Assembly: GCA_965247175.1 (NCBI GenBank) | Contig: OZ252006.1 | Coordinates: 1,426,001-1,490,000 of the forward strand | DNA from: JANQMX01 sp965247175 | Lineage (GTDB): Bacteria > Pseudomonadota > Alphaproteobacteria > Kiloniellales > DSM-21159 | DNA: 64,000 nucleotides | Direction of reading: 5' to 3' | In this document: one piece after another, positions 25,470-33,300 of the stretch | How the letters are laid out: the number at the start of each line of letters is the position of its first letter | How positions within the stretch are numbered: the first letter of the stretch is position 1 | Made by a program: the position numbers and the translations under genes | Notes under the pieces: model-generated | Database searches by the model: none | The model's input: only the letters and a program-made list of their open reading frames with translations | Told to the model about the DNA's origin: nothing

Positions 25470-26351
25470 ATGAAGCTCGATGACGGAGACTACTGGGTCG
25501 ACGACTGTGGATCATGGAATCATGTCGAGCTTGGCCAACTCTGCCCCTTCTCTCAAGATCCGGTTGTTCGTGATCGGCTGGGACTAGACTTCGCCTTCAG
25601 ACGCCTCGGCATGGTGCGGATCTGCAAGCGCCCGCGAACCGTGACCGTTCAATGGGACATCACCGAGGTCCACGACGAGAGCTTGGCGTCTGCCGCATCC
25701 TGCCTCTGGGAGCTCGAAGGTGTCGAACGAGCCAAGCTGCGCTACTATTTCGGCGGCTGGGCCTATGAGATCTTCTGCAGCGTTCGCGACGCTTGCCTTC
25801 GCATCGAAGCCTTGCAGAGCTACCGCAAGGTGGTCCTCTTTCCCGGCATAAGAATTCGCAACCTCGGCGAAACCACCGAGACGGCCGAGGTGACCCCGCT
25901 GATCCGCCGCGCCAGAACGCTGCTGGCGGCCAATGAGGACCGTATCGACGCGGGCCTTTGGAATCGCTTTTCCGAAGAGGGGCTCTCCGGGCGCGTCTTG
26001 CTGTTCCAAGAAGAGAGCAACGGCGCCTGGCTCAGCTATCGCTATATCGGCCGCACCTCTCTCTTCGCCCAAGTCTTCGGCACCTCTGTGCTGGGTGAGC
26101 TCGTGGGCCAACACTGTGCCGTCGACCCGTCGCATAACCGGGTCGGTCAAGAGGCATCACGAACCTACCTAGATGTCATTGCCAATCGCGGAGAGCGCGT
26201 CGATCAGGTCCTGATGCCGGTTCAACAGAACGACGATGACGGCATATGGGTCAGCTATCAGCGCATGCTGACCGCATGCCGCGACCGCAGCGGCCGCAAG
26301 CTGCTGCTGCTGCTGACTGACTACACGCAAGAGCGTCTGATCGCGGCTTAG
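25470..26351 (+). CDS. Hypothetical protein, possible PAS-like C-terminal domain
   Basis: A 293-residue protein from ATG 25470 (GTG 25458 also in frame). I do not recognise its N-terminal half, which is rich in aromatic residues and shows mixed alpha/beta character. The last 130 residues (from about LWNRFSEEGLSGRVLLFQ) with ASRTYLDVIANRGERVDQVL and a closing GRKLLLLLTDYTQE strand resemble the rhythm of a PAS sensory domain, but no ligand motif is seen. It lies 55 nt after the XRE gene on the same strand and may be cotranscribed. Confidence 0.6.
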   Translation: MKLDDGDYWVDDCGSWNHVELGQLCPFSQDPVVRDRLGLDFAFRRLGMVRICKRPRTVTVQWDITEVHDESLASAASCLWELEGVERAKLRYYFGGWAYEIFCSVRDACLRIEALQSYRKVVLFPGIRIRNLGETTETAEVTPLIRRARTLLAANEDRIDAGLWNRFSEEGLSGRVLLFQEESNGAWLSYRYIGRTSLFAQVFGTSVLGELVGQHCAVDPSHNRVGQEASRTYLDVIANRGERVDQVLMPVQQNDDDGIWVSYQRMLTACRDRSGRKLLLLLTDYTQERLIAA

Positions 26352-26357
26352 TGGCGA

Positions 26358-26404
26358 TTTTGGAGCTCCCATAGGGGTCCGACTCCCAGCGGCGAACTCC
26401 AAAA
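26358..26404. terminator. Inverted repeat between convergent genes, possible bidirectional terminator
   Basis: TTTTGGAG (26358-26365) and CTCCAAAA (26397-26404) are perfect reverse complements around a 31-nt loop, located 6 nt after the hypothetical gene and before the convergent GNAT-like gene end. The flanking T/A runs would serve transcription from both sides. The large loop lowers confidence. Confidence 0.4.
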
Positions 26405-26469
26405 CCTTCAACCACATCCGTTACATGGTGCCAACCGCCCGCCCCTCAGAACGCAGGCACCCCCTGCGA

Positions 26470-27186
26470 CTAGGCAGCCTCGCGCCACGGCAGGTCGAAA
26501 CGCTCGTCGGCCTCAAGCAAGACGCCCAGCTGCTCCTGCGTAACCCAAACCAACCACTCTTCCTGCTTCTCTGATTTTCCGTCAATCGACCAGACGGCGC
26601 CCCGCGGCTCGGCGTTGATGTAGCCGTAATCATCGGTCAGCGCCTTCTGGATGCTCCAGGCCGACACGAGCGCAAAGGTCACCGAGGGCGCCCAACGCAG
26701 ATGAGCGAGGACTATGCCGAGCCGCGTCAGCACGGCGGACAATCCGCGTCCTCGAAAGCCGCCCGGTCCGTCTCGCAACCATAGCTCTCCGTGATAGCAA
26801 AGGCGTCCGCCAAGGCCATTCGCCGCCGGTGCTTCGCTTGCGCTGCCCGCCGAGTCGACAGCGCACTGTGGTGGCGCAAAATCGAGCAAATGCGCATCGA
26901 TGTGTTGCTGCAGGGTCCTACGGCCGGTGTCTATGAGGCGGACGGCCTGGAGATGACCGACACGACCTTGTTCATCGGTCCCCAGCACCCAGAAGCCGTT
27001 CTGTGCGCCGAGCTCGTTGACTCTCGGGTCGAAGGCTGGCGCAACCGGCGCCCGGCCCGGTGCCCGCCGAGCCGCCTCAATCAAAGCGTCGAAGTCGTCG
27101 GATACGGTCAGGCACAGGCCTTCGTCGCGAGCCCGTCCCGTGAGGTGCGTAACCGCAGAGAACAATGACGAATGCCAAGGTTGCAT
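26470..27186 (-). CDS. GNAT-like acyltransferase family protein
   Basis: A 238-residue protein. The segment GPGGFRGRGLSAVLTRLGIVL (around residues 138-158, given in part) resembles the acetyl-CoA pyrophosphate loop R.xGxG/A of GNAT enzymes, followed by a strand and the YGYINAE turn. The N-terminal half is compatible with a GNAT fold containing an insertion. No substrate can be given. The start ATG 27186 has a GGGAG ribosome-binding site seven nt upstream that is part of an 8-bp hairpin, pointing to translational control. Confidence 0.6.
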   Translation of the reverse strand: MQPWHSSLFSAVTHLTGRARDEGLCLTVSDDFDALIEAARRAPGRAPVAPAFDPRVNELGAQNGFWVLGTDEQGRVGHLQAVRLIDTGRRTLQQHIDAHLLDFAPPQCAVDSAGSASEAPAANGLGGRLCYHGELWLRDGPGGFRGRGLSAVLTRLGIVLAHLRWAPSVTFALVSAWSIQKALTDDYGYINAEPRGAVWSIDGKSEKQEEWLVWVTQEQLGVLLEADERFDLPWREAA

Positions 27187-27190
27187 TGGG

Positions 27191-27222
27191 AATCTCCCGT
27201 TTTTGGTGAGTGGGAGATTTTT
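27191..27222 (-). promoter_or_regulatory. Hairpin sequestering the ribosome-binding site of the GNAT-like gene
   Basis: On the minus strand AATCTCCC (27219-27212) pairs perfectly with GGGAGATT (27198-27191) across a 13-nt loop. The 3' arm contains the GGGAG ribosome-binding site seven nt from the ATG at 27186. The structure would block initiation unless opened, for example by temperature, a protein or a small RNA. Read on the plus strand the same hairpin is followed by a T-run and could act as a terminator, but no plus-strand gene ends there. Confidence 0.6.
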
Positions 27223-27301
27223 ATCGCACTTATTACGATTATTCTAAAACCTTTCGTGATGAGTCATGATATTTTGCCCGTATTCCGTGTACTCGATCAT
27301 C

Positions 27302-27330
27302 TTGACAGAGAGAGAGGCGTGGGACCCTAT
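27302..27330 (+). promoter_or_regulatory. Predicted sigma-70 promoter for the SAM-II/metY transcript
   Basis: TTGACA at 27302-27307 is a perfect -35 box; CCCTAT at 27325-27330 (17-nt spacer) is a plausible -10, with TATTAG overlapping it two nt further on. Transcription would start near 27337, about 34 nt before the riboswitch. Confidence 0.55.
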
Positions 27331-27370
27331 TAGCCGCGAAGGCGGTTGTTACGGAAACGTCAGCCGCCGA

Positions 27371-27419
27371 CCCCGGTGATTTGAGGGGCAGCTTGCTCCG
27401 GGTGACCAAAAGCTAAAGC
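27371..27419 (+). ncRNA. SAM-II riboswitch
   Basis: The aptamer shows the conserved SAM-II pattern: P1 stem CCCGG (27372-27376) with CCGGG (27398-27402), the invariant UGAUUUG right after the 5' arm (27377-27383), the CAGCUUGC loop segment (27389-27396) and, after the 3' arm, the AAAGCUAAAG segment (27409-27418) that forms the H-type pseudoknot. It lies upstream of an O-acetylhomoserine sulfhydrylase gene, the classic alphaproteobacterial context, so high S-adenosylmethionine should repress methionine synthesis. The gene start is 82 nt further, so the expression platform is longer than in many SAM-II leaders. Confidence 0.88.
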
Positions 27420-27450
27420 GCTGACTCAGCCACCAAGGCCCCTCGCCGAC

Positions 27451-27471
27451 GCCGGCCTCGCCGGTTTTATT
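27451..27471 (+). terminator. Possible riboswitch expression platform (small GC hairpin plus T-run)
   Basis: CCGGC-CTC-GCCGG (27452-27464) followed by TTTTATT lies between the SAM-II aptamer and metY. It has the form of a short intrinsic terminator and could provide transcriptional attenuation when SAM is bound. The stem is only 5 bp and upstream GC-rich segments may compete. Confidence 0.35.
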
Positions 27472-27500
27472 GCGCTCGAAGCAAGAGGAGGAGCTTTACC

Positions 27501-28814
27501 GTGGCCACAGACTCCAAGAATCCCGAAACCATCGTTCTTCATCACGGCTATCGCGCCGAGGGCACGACCTCTGCCGTGGCGGTGCCCATCTATCAGACGA
27601 CGAGCTATCAGTTCGGCGACAGCCAGCATGCGGCGAACCTTTTCGCCCTGAAAGAGCTGGGCAACATCTACAGCCGCATCATGAACCCCACCTGCGATGT
27701 GCTGGAGCAACGCGTCGCCAAGCTGGATGGCGGCGTCGCCGCCTTGGCAGTGTCTTCCGGCCAAGCCGCCACCGCGCTTGCGGTGCAGAACATCGCCCAT
27801 GCCGGGGACAACATCGTCAGCTCGACCGACCTCTACGGCGGCACCTGGAATCTCTTCTCCAACACCCTGCCCAACTTCGGCATCGAAGTGCGCTTCGTCG
27901 ACCCGAGCGACCCGGAGAACTTCCGCCGCGCCAGCGACGAGAGGACCCGTGCCTACTACGCCGAAACCTTGCCGAACCCAAAGCTCACGGTCTTTCCGAT
28001 CGGTGAGGTGGCAGCCATCGGCAACGAGCTCGGCATTCCGCTGATCGTCGACAACACCGCCGCACCGCTGCTCTGCCGCCCCTTCGATCACGGCGCGCAC
28101 ATCATCGTCTATTCGACCACCAAGTACATCGGCGGCCACGGCACATCGATCGGCGGCTTGATCGTCGATAGCGGCACCTTCGATTGGGAAGCCAATGCCG
28201 CGCGCTTCCCCATGCTGAACCAGCCGGACCCGAGCTATCACGGCGCTGTCTGGACAGAAGCGGTCAAGCCACTCGGCCCCATCGCCTACATCATCAAGGC
28301 CCGCGTCACCCTGCAGCGCGACTACGGCGCGGCTATGAGCCCTTTCAACGCCTTTCAGTTCCTTCAGGGTCTGGAGACCTTGCCGCTACGCATCCGCGAG
28401 CACTGCCGCAATGGCCAAGCGGTCGCCAACTATCTCAACGACCACCCGGACATTACCTCGGTGATCTATCCCTCGCTGCATGAGGATCCGGAGCAGCGCC
28501 GTCGCGCCGACGCCTACCTCAACGGCGGCTATGGTGGCCTGGTCGGCTTCGAGCTGGCCGGCGGGGCCGAGGCCGGTCAGCGCTTCATCGATGCCTTGGA
28601 GCTGTTCTACCACGTGGCCAACATCGGTGACGCCCGCAGCCTCGCCATCCATCCGGCGACCACCACCCACTCGCAGCTCTCGCCCAGCGAGCAGCTCGCC
28701 AGCGGCGTGACGCCGGGATATGTGCGGCTCTCCATCGGACTCGAGCATATCGACGACATTCTGGCCGATCTCGACCGTGGCCTAGCGGCAGCCGCACAAG
28801 CAAAGGCTGCCTGA
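27501..28814 (+). CDS. metY: O-acetylhomoserine sulfhydrylase (PLP-dependent)
   Basis: A 437-residue Cys/Met-metabolism PLP enzyme that makes homocysteine from O-acetylhomoserine and sulfide. It starts with GTG at 27501 after GAGGAGGAG. The PLP lysine is Lys208 in STTKYIGGHG; the YSRIMNPTCDVLEQRVAKLD and SSGQAATALAVQN stretches are typical of the family. Length about 430 and the extra insertions favour the MetY rather than the shorter MetB/MetZ type. A SAM-II riboswitch controls it. Confidence 0.95.
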   Translation: MATDSKNPETIVLHHGYRAEGTTSAVAVPIYQTTSYQFGDSQHAANLFALKELGNIYSRIMNPTCDVLEQRVAKLDGGVAALAVSSGQAATALAVQNIAHAGDNIVSSTDLYGGTWNLFSNTLPNFGIEVRFVDPSDPENFRRASDERTRAYYAETLPNPKLTVFPIGEVAAIGNELGIPLIVDNTAAPLLCRPFDHGAHIIVYSTTKYIGGHGTSIGGLIVDSGTFDWEANAARFPMLNQPDPSYHGAVWTEAVKPLGPIAYIIKARVTLQRDYGAAMSPFNAFQFLQGLETLPLRIREHCRNGQAVANYLNDHPDITSVIYPSLHEDPEQRRRADAYLNGGYGGLVGFELAGGAEAGQRFIDALELFYHVANIGDARSLAIHPATTTHSQLSPSEQLASGVTPGYVRLSIGLEHIDDILADLDRGLAAAAQAKAA

Positions 28815-28841
28815 GCCGACGCATCCGTGCCATGACAAGGG

Positions 28842-28878
28842 GAGAGATAGACGCCCGCCGGCCGAGCGTTTATCTCTC
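28842..28878 (+). terminator. Thirteen-bp hairpin downstream of metY
   Basis: GAGAGATAGACGC (28842-28854) pairs with GCGTTTATCTCTC (28866-28878) with a single G-U and an 11-nt loop. It lies 27 nt after the metY stop and 60 nt before the next gene. There is no T-run behind it, so it may stabilise the metY 3' end or weaken read-through rather than act as a full terminator. Confidence 0.5.
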
Positions 28879-28939
28879 TCCGCAAGGCTCGTGAAGCTCT
28901 TCCGGGCGCTTCCCATCGCAGAGACTGGCAGAGGCGGGT

Positions 28940-30046
28940 TTGGACGAAATCGATTGTGCGGTCATCGGGGCCGGGGTGGTTGGCCTCGCCGTCGCCCGTG
29001 CCCTGGCGCAGAACGGGCGCGACGTCATCGTTCTCGAGGCGGCCGAAGCGATCGGCACCGAGACCAGCTCCCGCAACTCGGAGGTCATCCACGCGGGCAT
29101 CTACTATCCGCCAGGCTCGAACAAGGCGCGGCTCTGCGTGCGCGGCAAGCACATGCTCTACGATTTTTGCCGCAGCCATGGCATTGCCCATCAACGCCTC
29201 GGGAAGCTGATCGTCACCACCAACGAGGCACAGCACGACGATCTGGCCGCGCTGAAGGAGAAGGCGGCCGCCAACGGGGTCGGTGACCTGACCTGGCTCG
29301 ACCCGGCGCAGGCGCAGGAGATGGAGCCGGAGCTCGCCTGCACGGCCGCCCTCTTCTCCCCCTCCACCGGTATCGTCGACAGCCATGGCCTGATGCTGGC
29401 GCTGCAGGGCGAGCTTGAAGACGCCGGCGGGATGATCGCCTTTGCCACCCCCGTCGACAGCGGGCAGGTGACCGAGGAAGGGATCATCCTGAAGACCGGC
29501 GGCGAGGCTCCCATGCAGGTGCGCTGCCGCACGCTGGTCAACGCGGCCGGCCTGCATGCCGTATCTCTCGCCGGAAAGTTGGAGGGTTTTCCGGCCGATG
29601 CGCTGCCACCCTTCCACTTGGCGCGCGGCAACTACTTCTCGCTCAACGGCAAGTCGCCCTTCACGCACCTTGTCTATCCGATGCCAAAGGGCGGTGGCCT
29701 CAACATCCATATCACGCTGGACCTCGCTGGGCGGCCCCGCTTCGGCCCAGATCTCGAGTGGGTCGACAGCCTCGATTACACCGTCAATCTCGCGCGGCTC
29801 GACGAGTTCTACGGCAGCATCCGCCAGTACTGGCCAGCGCTGCCGGACGACTCCCTCTCCCCCGCCTACGCCGGCATTCGACCAAAGCTGCATGGCCCGG
29901 GCGAGCCCGTACCGGACTTCCTCATCCAAGGGCCGGAGCAACACGGCATACCCAACCTGATCAACCTCTTCGGCATCGAGTCGCCGGGCCTGACGTCGTC
30001 CCTGGCCATCGGCGAGGAACTGGCCGCGCGCTTGCCCGCAGCCTAG
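28940..30046 (+). CDS. FAD-dependent oxidoreductase, L-2-hydroxyglutarate oxidase-like
   Basis: A 368-residue DAO-superfamily flavoprotein. It starts at TTG 28940 with the FAD motif VIGAGVVGLAVARAL directly at the N-terminus; SSRNSEVIHAGIYYPPGS and the closing FGIESPGLTSSLAIGEELA are typical of LhgO-like oxidases. It would oxidise a 2-hydroxy acid or an amine; L-2-hydroxyglutarate is the best guess from sequence style only. The start codon is uncertain because no good ribosome-binding site is visible. A class IV aminotransferase gene follows 50 nt downstream. Confidence 0.85.
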   Translation: MDEIDCAVIGAGVVGLAVARALAQNGRDVIVLEAAEAIGTETSSRNSEVIHAGIYYPPGSNKARLCVRGKHMLYDFCRSHGIAHQRLGKLIVTTNEAQHDDLAALKEKAAANGVGDLTWLDPAQAQEMEPELACTAALFSPSTGIVDSHGLMLALQGELEDAGGMIAFATPVDSGQVTEEGIILKTGGEAPMQVRCRTLVNAAGLHAVSLAGKLEGFPADALPPFHLARGNYFSLNGKSPFTHLVYPMPKGGGLNIHITLDLAGRPRFGPDLEWVDSLDYTVNLARLDEFYGSIRQYWPALPDDSLSPAYAGIRPKLHGPGEPVPDFLIQGPEQHGIPNLINLFGIESPGLTSSLAIGEELAARLPAA

Positions 30047-30096
30047 GTCTTGGCCAACAATGGCCCCCGAACCGAAGAGCGCGGGAGAGAAAAGCC

Positions 30097-31047
30097 ATGT
30101 CCAACCGACCTGAGGGCGCCGCCGTCCAGCAAGACATTCCCGCCCTCAGCTTTCCACCTGGCATCGCCTACATGGACGGCGACTTCCTCCCGATCTCGGA
30201 AGCCAAGATCTCGGTACTGGACTGGGGCCTGCTGCGCTCAGACGCCACCTACGATGTGGTACACGTCTGGCAGGGACGCTTCTTCCGCCTCGATAAGCAC
30301 CTCGATCGCTTCCTGGCCTCCGTCGACAAGCTACGCATGACCTTGCCGCTGGAGCGGGACGCTTTGGCCCGCGTGCTCGCCGACTGTGTTGTCCGCTCCG
30401 GCATGGAAAACGCCTACGTCGAGATGATCTGCACGCGCGGAGTCTCCCCCACCTTCAGCCGCGACCCGCGCGACGCGATCAATCGCTTTATCGCTTTCGC
30501 CATCCCCTTCGGCTGGATCGCGGACGAAGAGCAGCGACGCCGCGGGCTCGATGTCGCCATCGCCCGGGATGTCGAGCGCATCTCGCCGCGCTCGGTGGAT
30601 CCCACGGTCAAGAACTATCACTGGCTGGACCTTGTTGCCGGCCTCTTCGAGGCCTACGAGCGCAAGGCCGAGAATGTGATGCTGACCGATGGCGCGGGCA
30701 ACGTGACGGAAGGGCCTGGCTTTAACATCTTTGCGCTGATCGGCGGCCGCGTGATCACGCCCGATATCGGCGTCCTTGAAGGCATCACCCGTGGCGCCGC
30801 CATCGATCTCTGCGCCGAGCTGGCCATGCCGGTCGACATTGCCTCGCTGCCAGTCGCCACACTCAAGGCGGCGGACGAAGTCTTCATCACCTCGACCGCC
30901 GGCGGCATCATGCCGGTGACCCGCATCGACGGCGCGGCCGTCAGCGACGGCAAACCGGGGGCCTTCACGGCTAAGCTGACCGAGCTCTATTGGGCCAAGC
31001 ATCAAGACCCGGCGTGGAGCACCGCTGTGGAGGACATCTTGCCCTAA
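30097..31047 (+). CDS. Class IV PLP aminotransferase (branched-chain/D-amino-acid type)
   Basis: A 316-residue fold-type IV aminotransferase from ATG 30097 (GGGAGAG upstream). The PLP lysine is Lys172 in DPTVKNYHWLDL; the EGPGFNIFAL segment after LTDGAGNVTE and the STAGGIMPVTRIDG loop bind the cofactor phosphate. DWGLLRSDATYDVVHVW near the N-terminus is characteristic of D-amino-acid-transaminase-like members, so the substrate may be a D-amino acid, aminodeoxychorismate-like or branched-chain compound. Cotranscription with the FAD oxidase is likely. Confidence 0.88.
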   Translation: MSNRPEGAAVQQDIPALSFPPGIAYMDGDFLPISEAKISVLDWGLLRSDATYDVVHVWQGRFFRLDKHLDRFLASVDKLRMTLPLERDALARVLADCVVRSGMENAYVEMICTRGVSPTFSRDPRDAINRFIAFAIPFGWIADEEQRRRGLDVAIARDVERISPRSVDPTVKNYHWLDLVAGLFEAYERKAENVMLTDGAGNVTEGPGFNIFALIGGRVITPDIGVLEGITRGAAIDLCAELAMPVDIASLPVATLKAADEVFITSTAGGIMPVTRIDGAAVSDGKPGAFTAKLTELYWAKHQDPAWSTAVEDILP

Positions 31048-31124
31048 CCTCCGGGACTTGTAGGCCCGGGCACTCCGGCTCTAAGCTTTCCGGGAGGTCA
31101 CGGGAAAAGGCGAGCGACGAGGCG

Positions 31125-32147
31125 ATGGAGTACAACAGGTTCACGGCGAGGCGGAGCGGCTATCCCCGAGTCCGCATGCGGCGCAACCGCAGCGACGACT
31201 GGGTGCGGCGCATGGTCTCGGAGGTCCGCATGGGCCCGGCGGACTTCATCTGGCCGGTCTTTCTGCGTGAGGACGACCAGTCCGACAGCGGCATCGCCGC
31301 CATGCCTGGGGTCCAGCGCCTGAGCATCAGCGAGATGGTCGACGCGGCAGGGCACGCCAGCGACCTCGGGATTCCTGCCATTGCCCTCTTTCCTTACGTC
31401 GAAGCGGACAAGAAGACCTCCGCCTGCGAGGAGGCGGTCTCACCGGACAATCTCGTTTGCCGCGCCGTGCGCCGGCTCAAGGCCGAGGTTCCGGACATCG
31501 GCGTCGTCTGCGACGTGGCGCTGGATCCCTACAATGCCGATGGTCACGACGGGCTGCTGCGTGACGGCCGCATCCTGAACGACGAGTCGGTGGAGATGCT
31601 CTGCCGCCAAGCCATCGTCCAGACCGAGGCAGGCTGCGATATCATCGCCCCATCGGACATGATGGACGGGCGCATCGGCGCCATTCGTGGCGCTCTCGAC
31701 GCCGCCGGCTTCAAGGACACCAAGATCTGCGCCTATGCCGCCAAGTACGCCAGTGCCTTCTACGGCCCCTTCCGCGACGCGGTGGGCTCGGGCGACTTTC
31801 TCGGCGGCGACAAGAAGACCTATCAGATGGACCCCGCCAACAGCGATGAGGCGCTGCGCGAAGTCGCGCTCGACATTGCCGAAGGGGCCGACATGGTGAT
31901 GGTCAAGCCGGGCATGCCCTATCTCGACGTCATCTACCGGGTGAAGGACACCTTCGGCGTGCCCACGCTGGCCTACCAGGTCAGCGGCGAGTACGCGATG
32001 ATCAAGGGCGCCGCTGCGAACGGCTGGCTGGACGGCGAAAAAGCCATGATGGAGTCGCTCACGGTCTTCAAGCGGGCCGGCTGCGATGCCATCCTCAGCT
32101 ACTTCGCGATCGAGGCCGCCGAGCGCCTCAAGCAGGGTTGGAGCTAG
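31125..32147 (+). CDS. hemB: Delta-aminolevulinic acid dehydratase (porphobilinogen synthase)
   Basis: A 340-residue enzyme that condenses two aminolevulinates into porphobilinogen in haem and cobalamin synthesis. The active-site lysines are in AYAAKYASAFYGPFR and VMVKPGMPYLD. The metal-switch segment reads VCDVALDPYNADGHDGLL, with aspartates instead of the cysteine triad of zinc enzymes, so this is a Mg-type (zinc-independent) HemB. Start ATG 31125 is chosen because the protein begins with the usual MEYNRFTARRSGYPR-type N-terminus. Its stop shares a CTAG with the convergent hydrolase gene. Confidence 0.96.
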   Translation: MEYNRFTARRSGYPRVRMRRNRSDDWVRRMVSEVRMGPADFIWPVFLREDDQSDSGIAAMPGVQRLSISEMVDAAGHASDLGIPAIALFPYVEADKKTSACEEAVSPDNLVCRAVRRLKAEVPDIGVVCDVALDPYNADGHDGLLRDGRILNDESVEMLCRQAIVQTEAGCDIIAPSDMMDGRIGAIRGALDAAGFKDTKICAYAAKYASAFYGPFRDAVGSGDFLGGDKKTYQMDPANSDEALREVALDIAEGADMVMVKPGMPYLDVIYRVKDTFGVPTLAYQVSGEYAMIKGAAANGWLDGEKAMMESLTVFKRAGCDAILSYFAIEAAERLKQGWS

Positions 32148-33223
32148 TCGAGACTGGCCGCCAGGAACGGCAGAATGCAGCGGTCGTGCCAGGGTACTGC
32201 GCTGCCTCGGCCGTGGAAGCCGACGTGCCCGCCGCCCGGCGACAGGAGCAACGTCAGGCGCGGATTGGTCGCCCAATGGTAGGCGCGATAAGCCGCCGCC
32301 GGAATCCATGGGTCGTCCTCGGCGTGGATGACGAGCGTGGGTGTTGCGATCCCACTGAGGTAGTTCTTGGCCGAGCTTCGCCGGTAGTAGTCGTCGGCCC
32401 CGGTGAAGCCGTTGGCCGGCGCCACCACCTGGTCGTCGAAGGCATAGACCGTTTCCAAGCTGGCCAGAAGCTCGGCTGGCGCATTGCTTTCGGCCTTCAT
32501 ACCGCGCAGGAGATAACGCTGATAAAGCGCGTTGCGCGCTTGCATAATACGCAGCTGGGCAGCCTTGAGATCGATCGGTGCCGAGACCGCCGATGCGGCC
32601 CTGACCGGGAACTCGCCAATGCCTTCGCCGAGGAACTTGAGCAGCATGTTGGCGCCAAGCGAGAAGCCAACCAGCACCAGCCCGAGATCGCGATAAGCCG
32701 GCCGCACGGCGAGTAGGCCCGTGAGAGCATCACGCAGGTCCTGGCTGCGGCCGGCATGGTAGTGCTGCTCGGCCAAGGGCCGACCGGGGCCAGCCGCGCG
32801 CAGATTGAGCCGCAAGACGGGATAGCCTGCCTGCAGCAGGATTTGCGCGGTGCGCCGGATGTAGCTGCTGTCCTCACAGCCGGTGAGGCCGTGGATCAGC
32901 ACGGCGAGCGGCCGGGGCCGGTCTGTTGCGGGCTCATGCAGCTTGGCCAGCAGGCGATCGCCGCTGCCGTCGCCGAGATCGAAGACCAACCGTGTTTCCG
33001 GCCAAGGTGTCAGGTCCCAGTGGGGCTTGAGCAGGAAGTTGCGCAGCGTCTGCAGATCCCCGGTCAGCCAAGGAAAGCGCGGCTTGAAATCCGGAAAGGC
33101 GCAATGCGAGCGAGGCGCGGCAGGCACCGGCTCCGGTTGCTGTATTGCGGGACTGGACAAGAGACTGGACACGGGTGCGCGGATGCCTTGTTCGTGTTGG
33201 CGGCAAAGAGCTACCGACTCCAT
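32144..33223 (-). CDS. YheT-like alpha/beta hydrolase
   Basis: A 359-residue serine hydrolase from ATG 33223 (GTG 33241 also possible). The family core is present: FPDFKPRFPWLTGDLQT near the N-terminus, LIHGLTGCEDSSYIRR, the nucleophile elbow GFSLGANMLLKFL, an aspartate in IHAEDDPWIP and the histidine in GGGHVGFHG. YheT/ABHD1-3-type proteins are thought to act on lipids or esters, with no certain substrate. It is convergent with hemB and follows the decarboxylase gene on the minus strand. Confidence 0.9.
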   Translation of the reverse strand: MESVALCRQHEQGIRAPVSSLLSSPAIQQPEPVPAAPRSHCAFPDFKPRFPWLTGDLQTLRNFLLKPHWDLTPWPETRLVFDLGDGSGDRLLAKLHEPATDRPRPLAVLIHGLTGCEDSSYIRRTAQILLQAGYPVLRLNLRAAGPGRPLAEQHYHAGRSQDLRDALTGLLAVRPAYRDLGLVLVGFSLGANMLLKFLGEGIGEFPVRAASAVSAPIDLKAAQLRIMQARNALYQRYLLRGMKAESNAPAELLASLETVYAFDDQVVAPANGFTGADDYYRRSSAKNYLSGIATPTLVIHAEDDPWIPAAAYRAYHWATNPRLTLLLSPGGGHVGFHGRGSAVPWHDRCILPFLAASLD

Positions 33224-33300
33224 ACGATGGCACCCTGCCACTTGGATGCATCGCCGAGCTTCCTCGGCCGTAAATCAGGCGATCGAAAGGCTCTCGGCGC

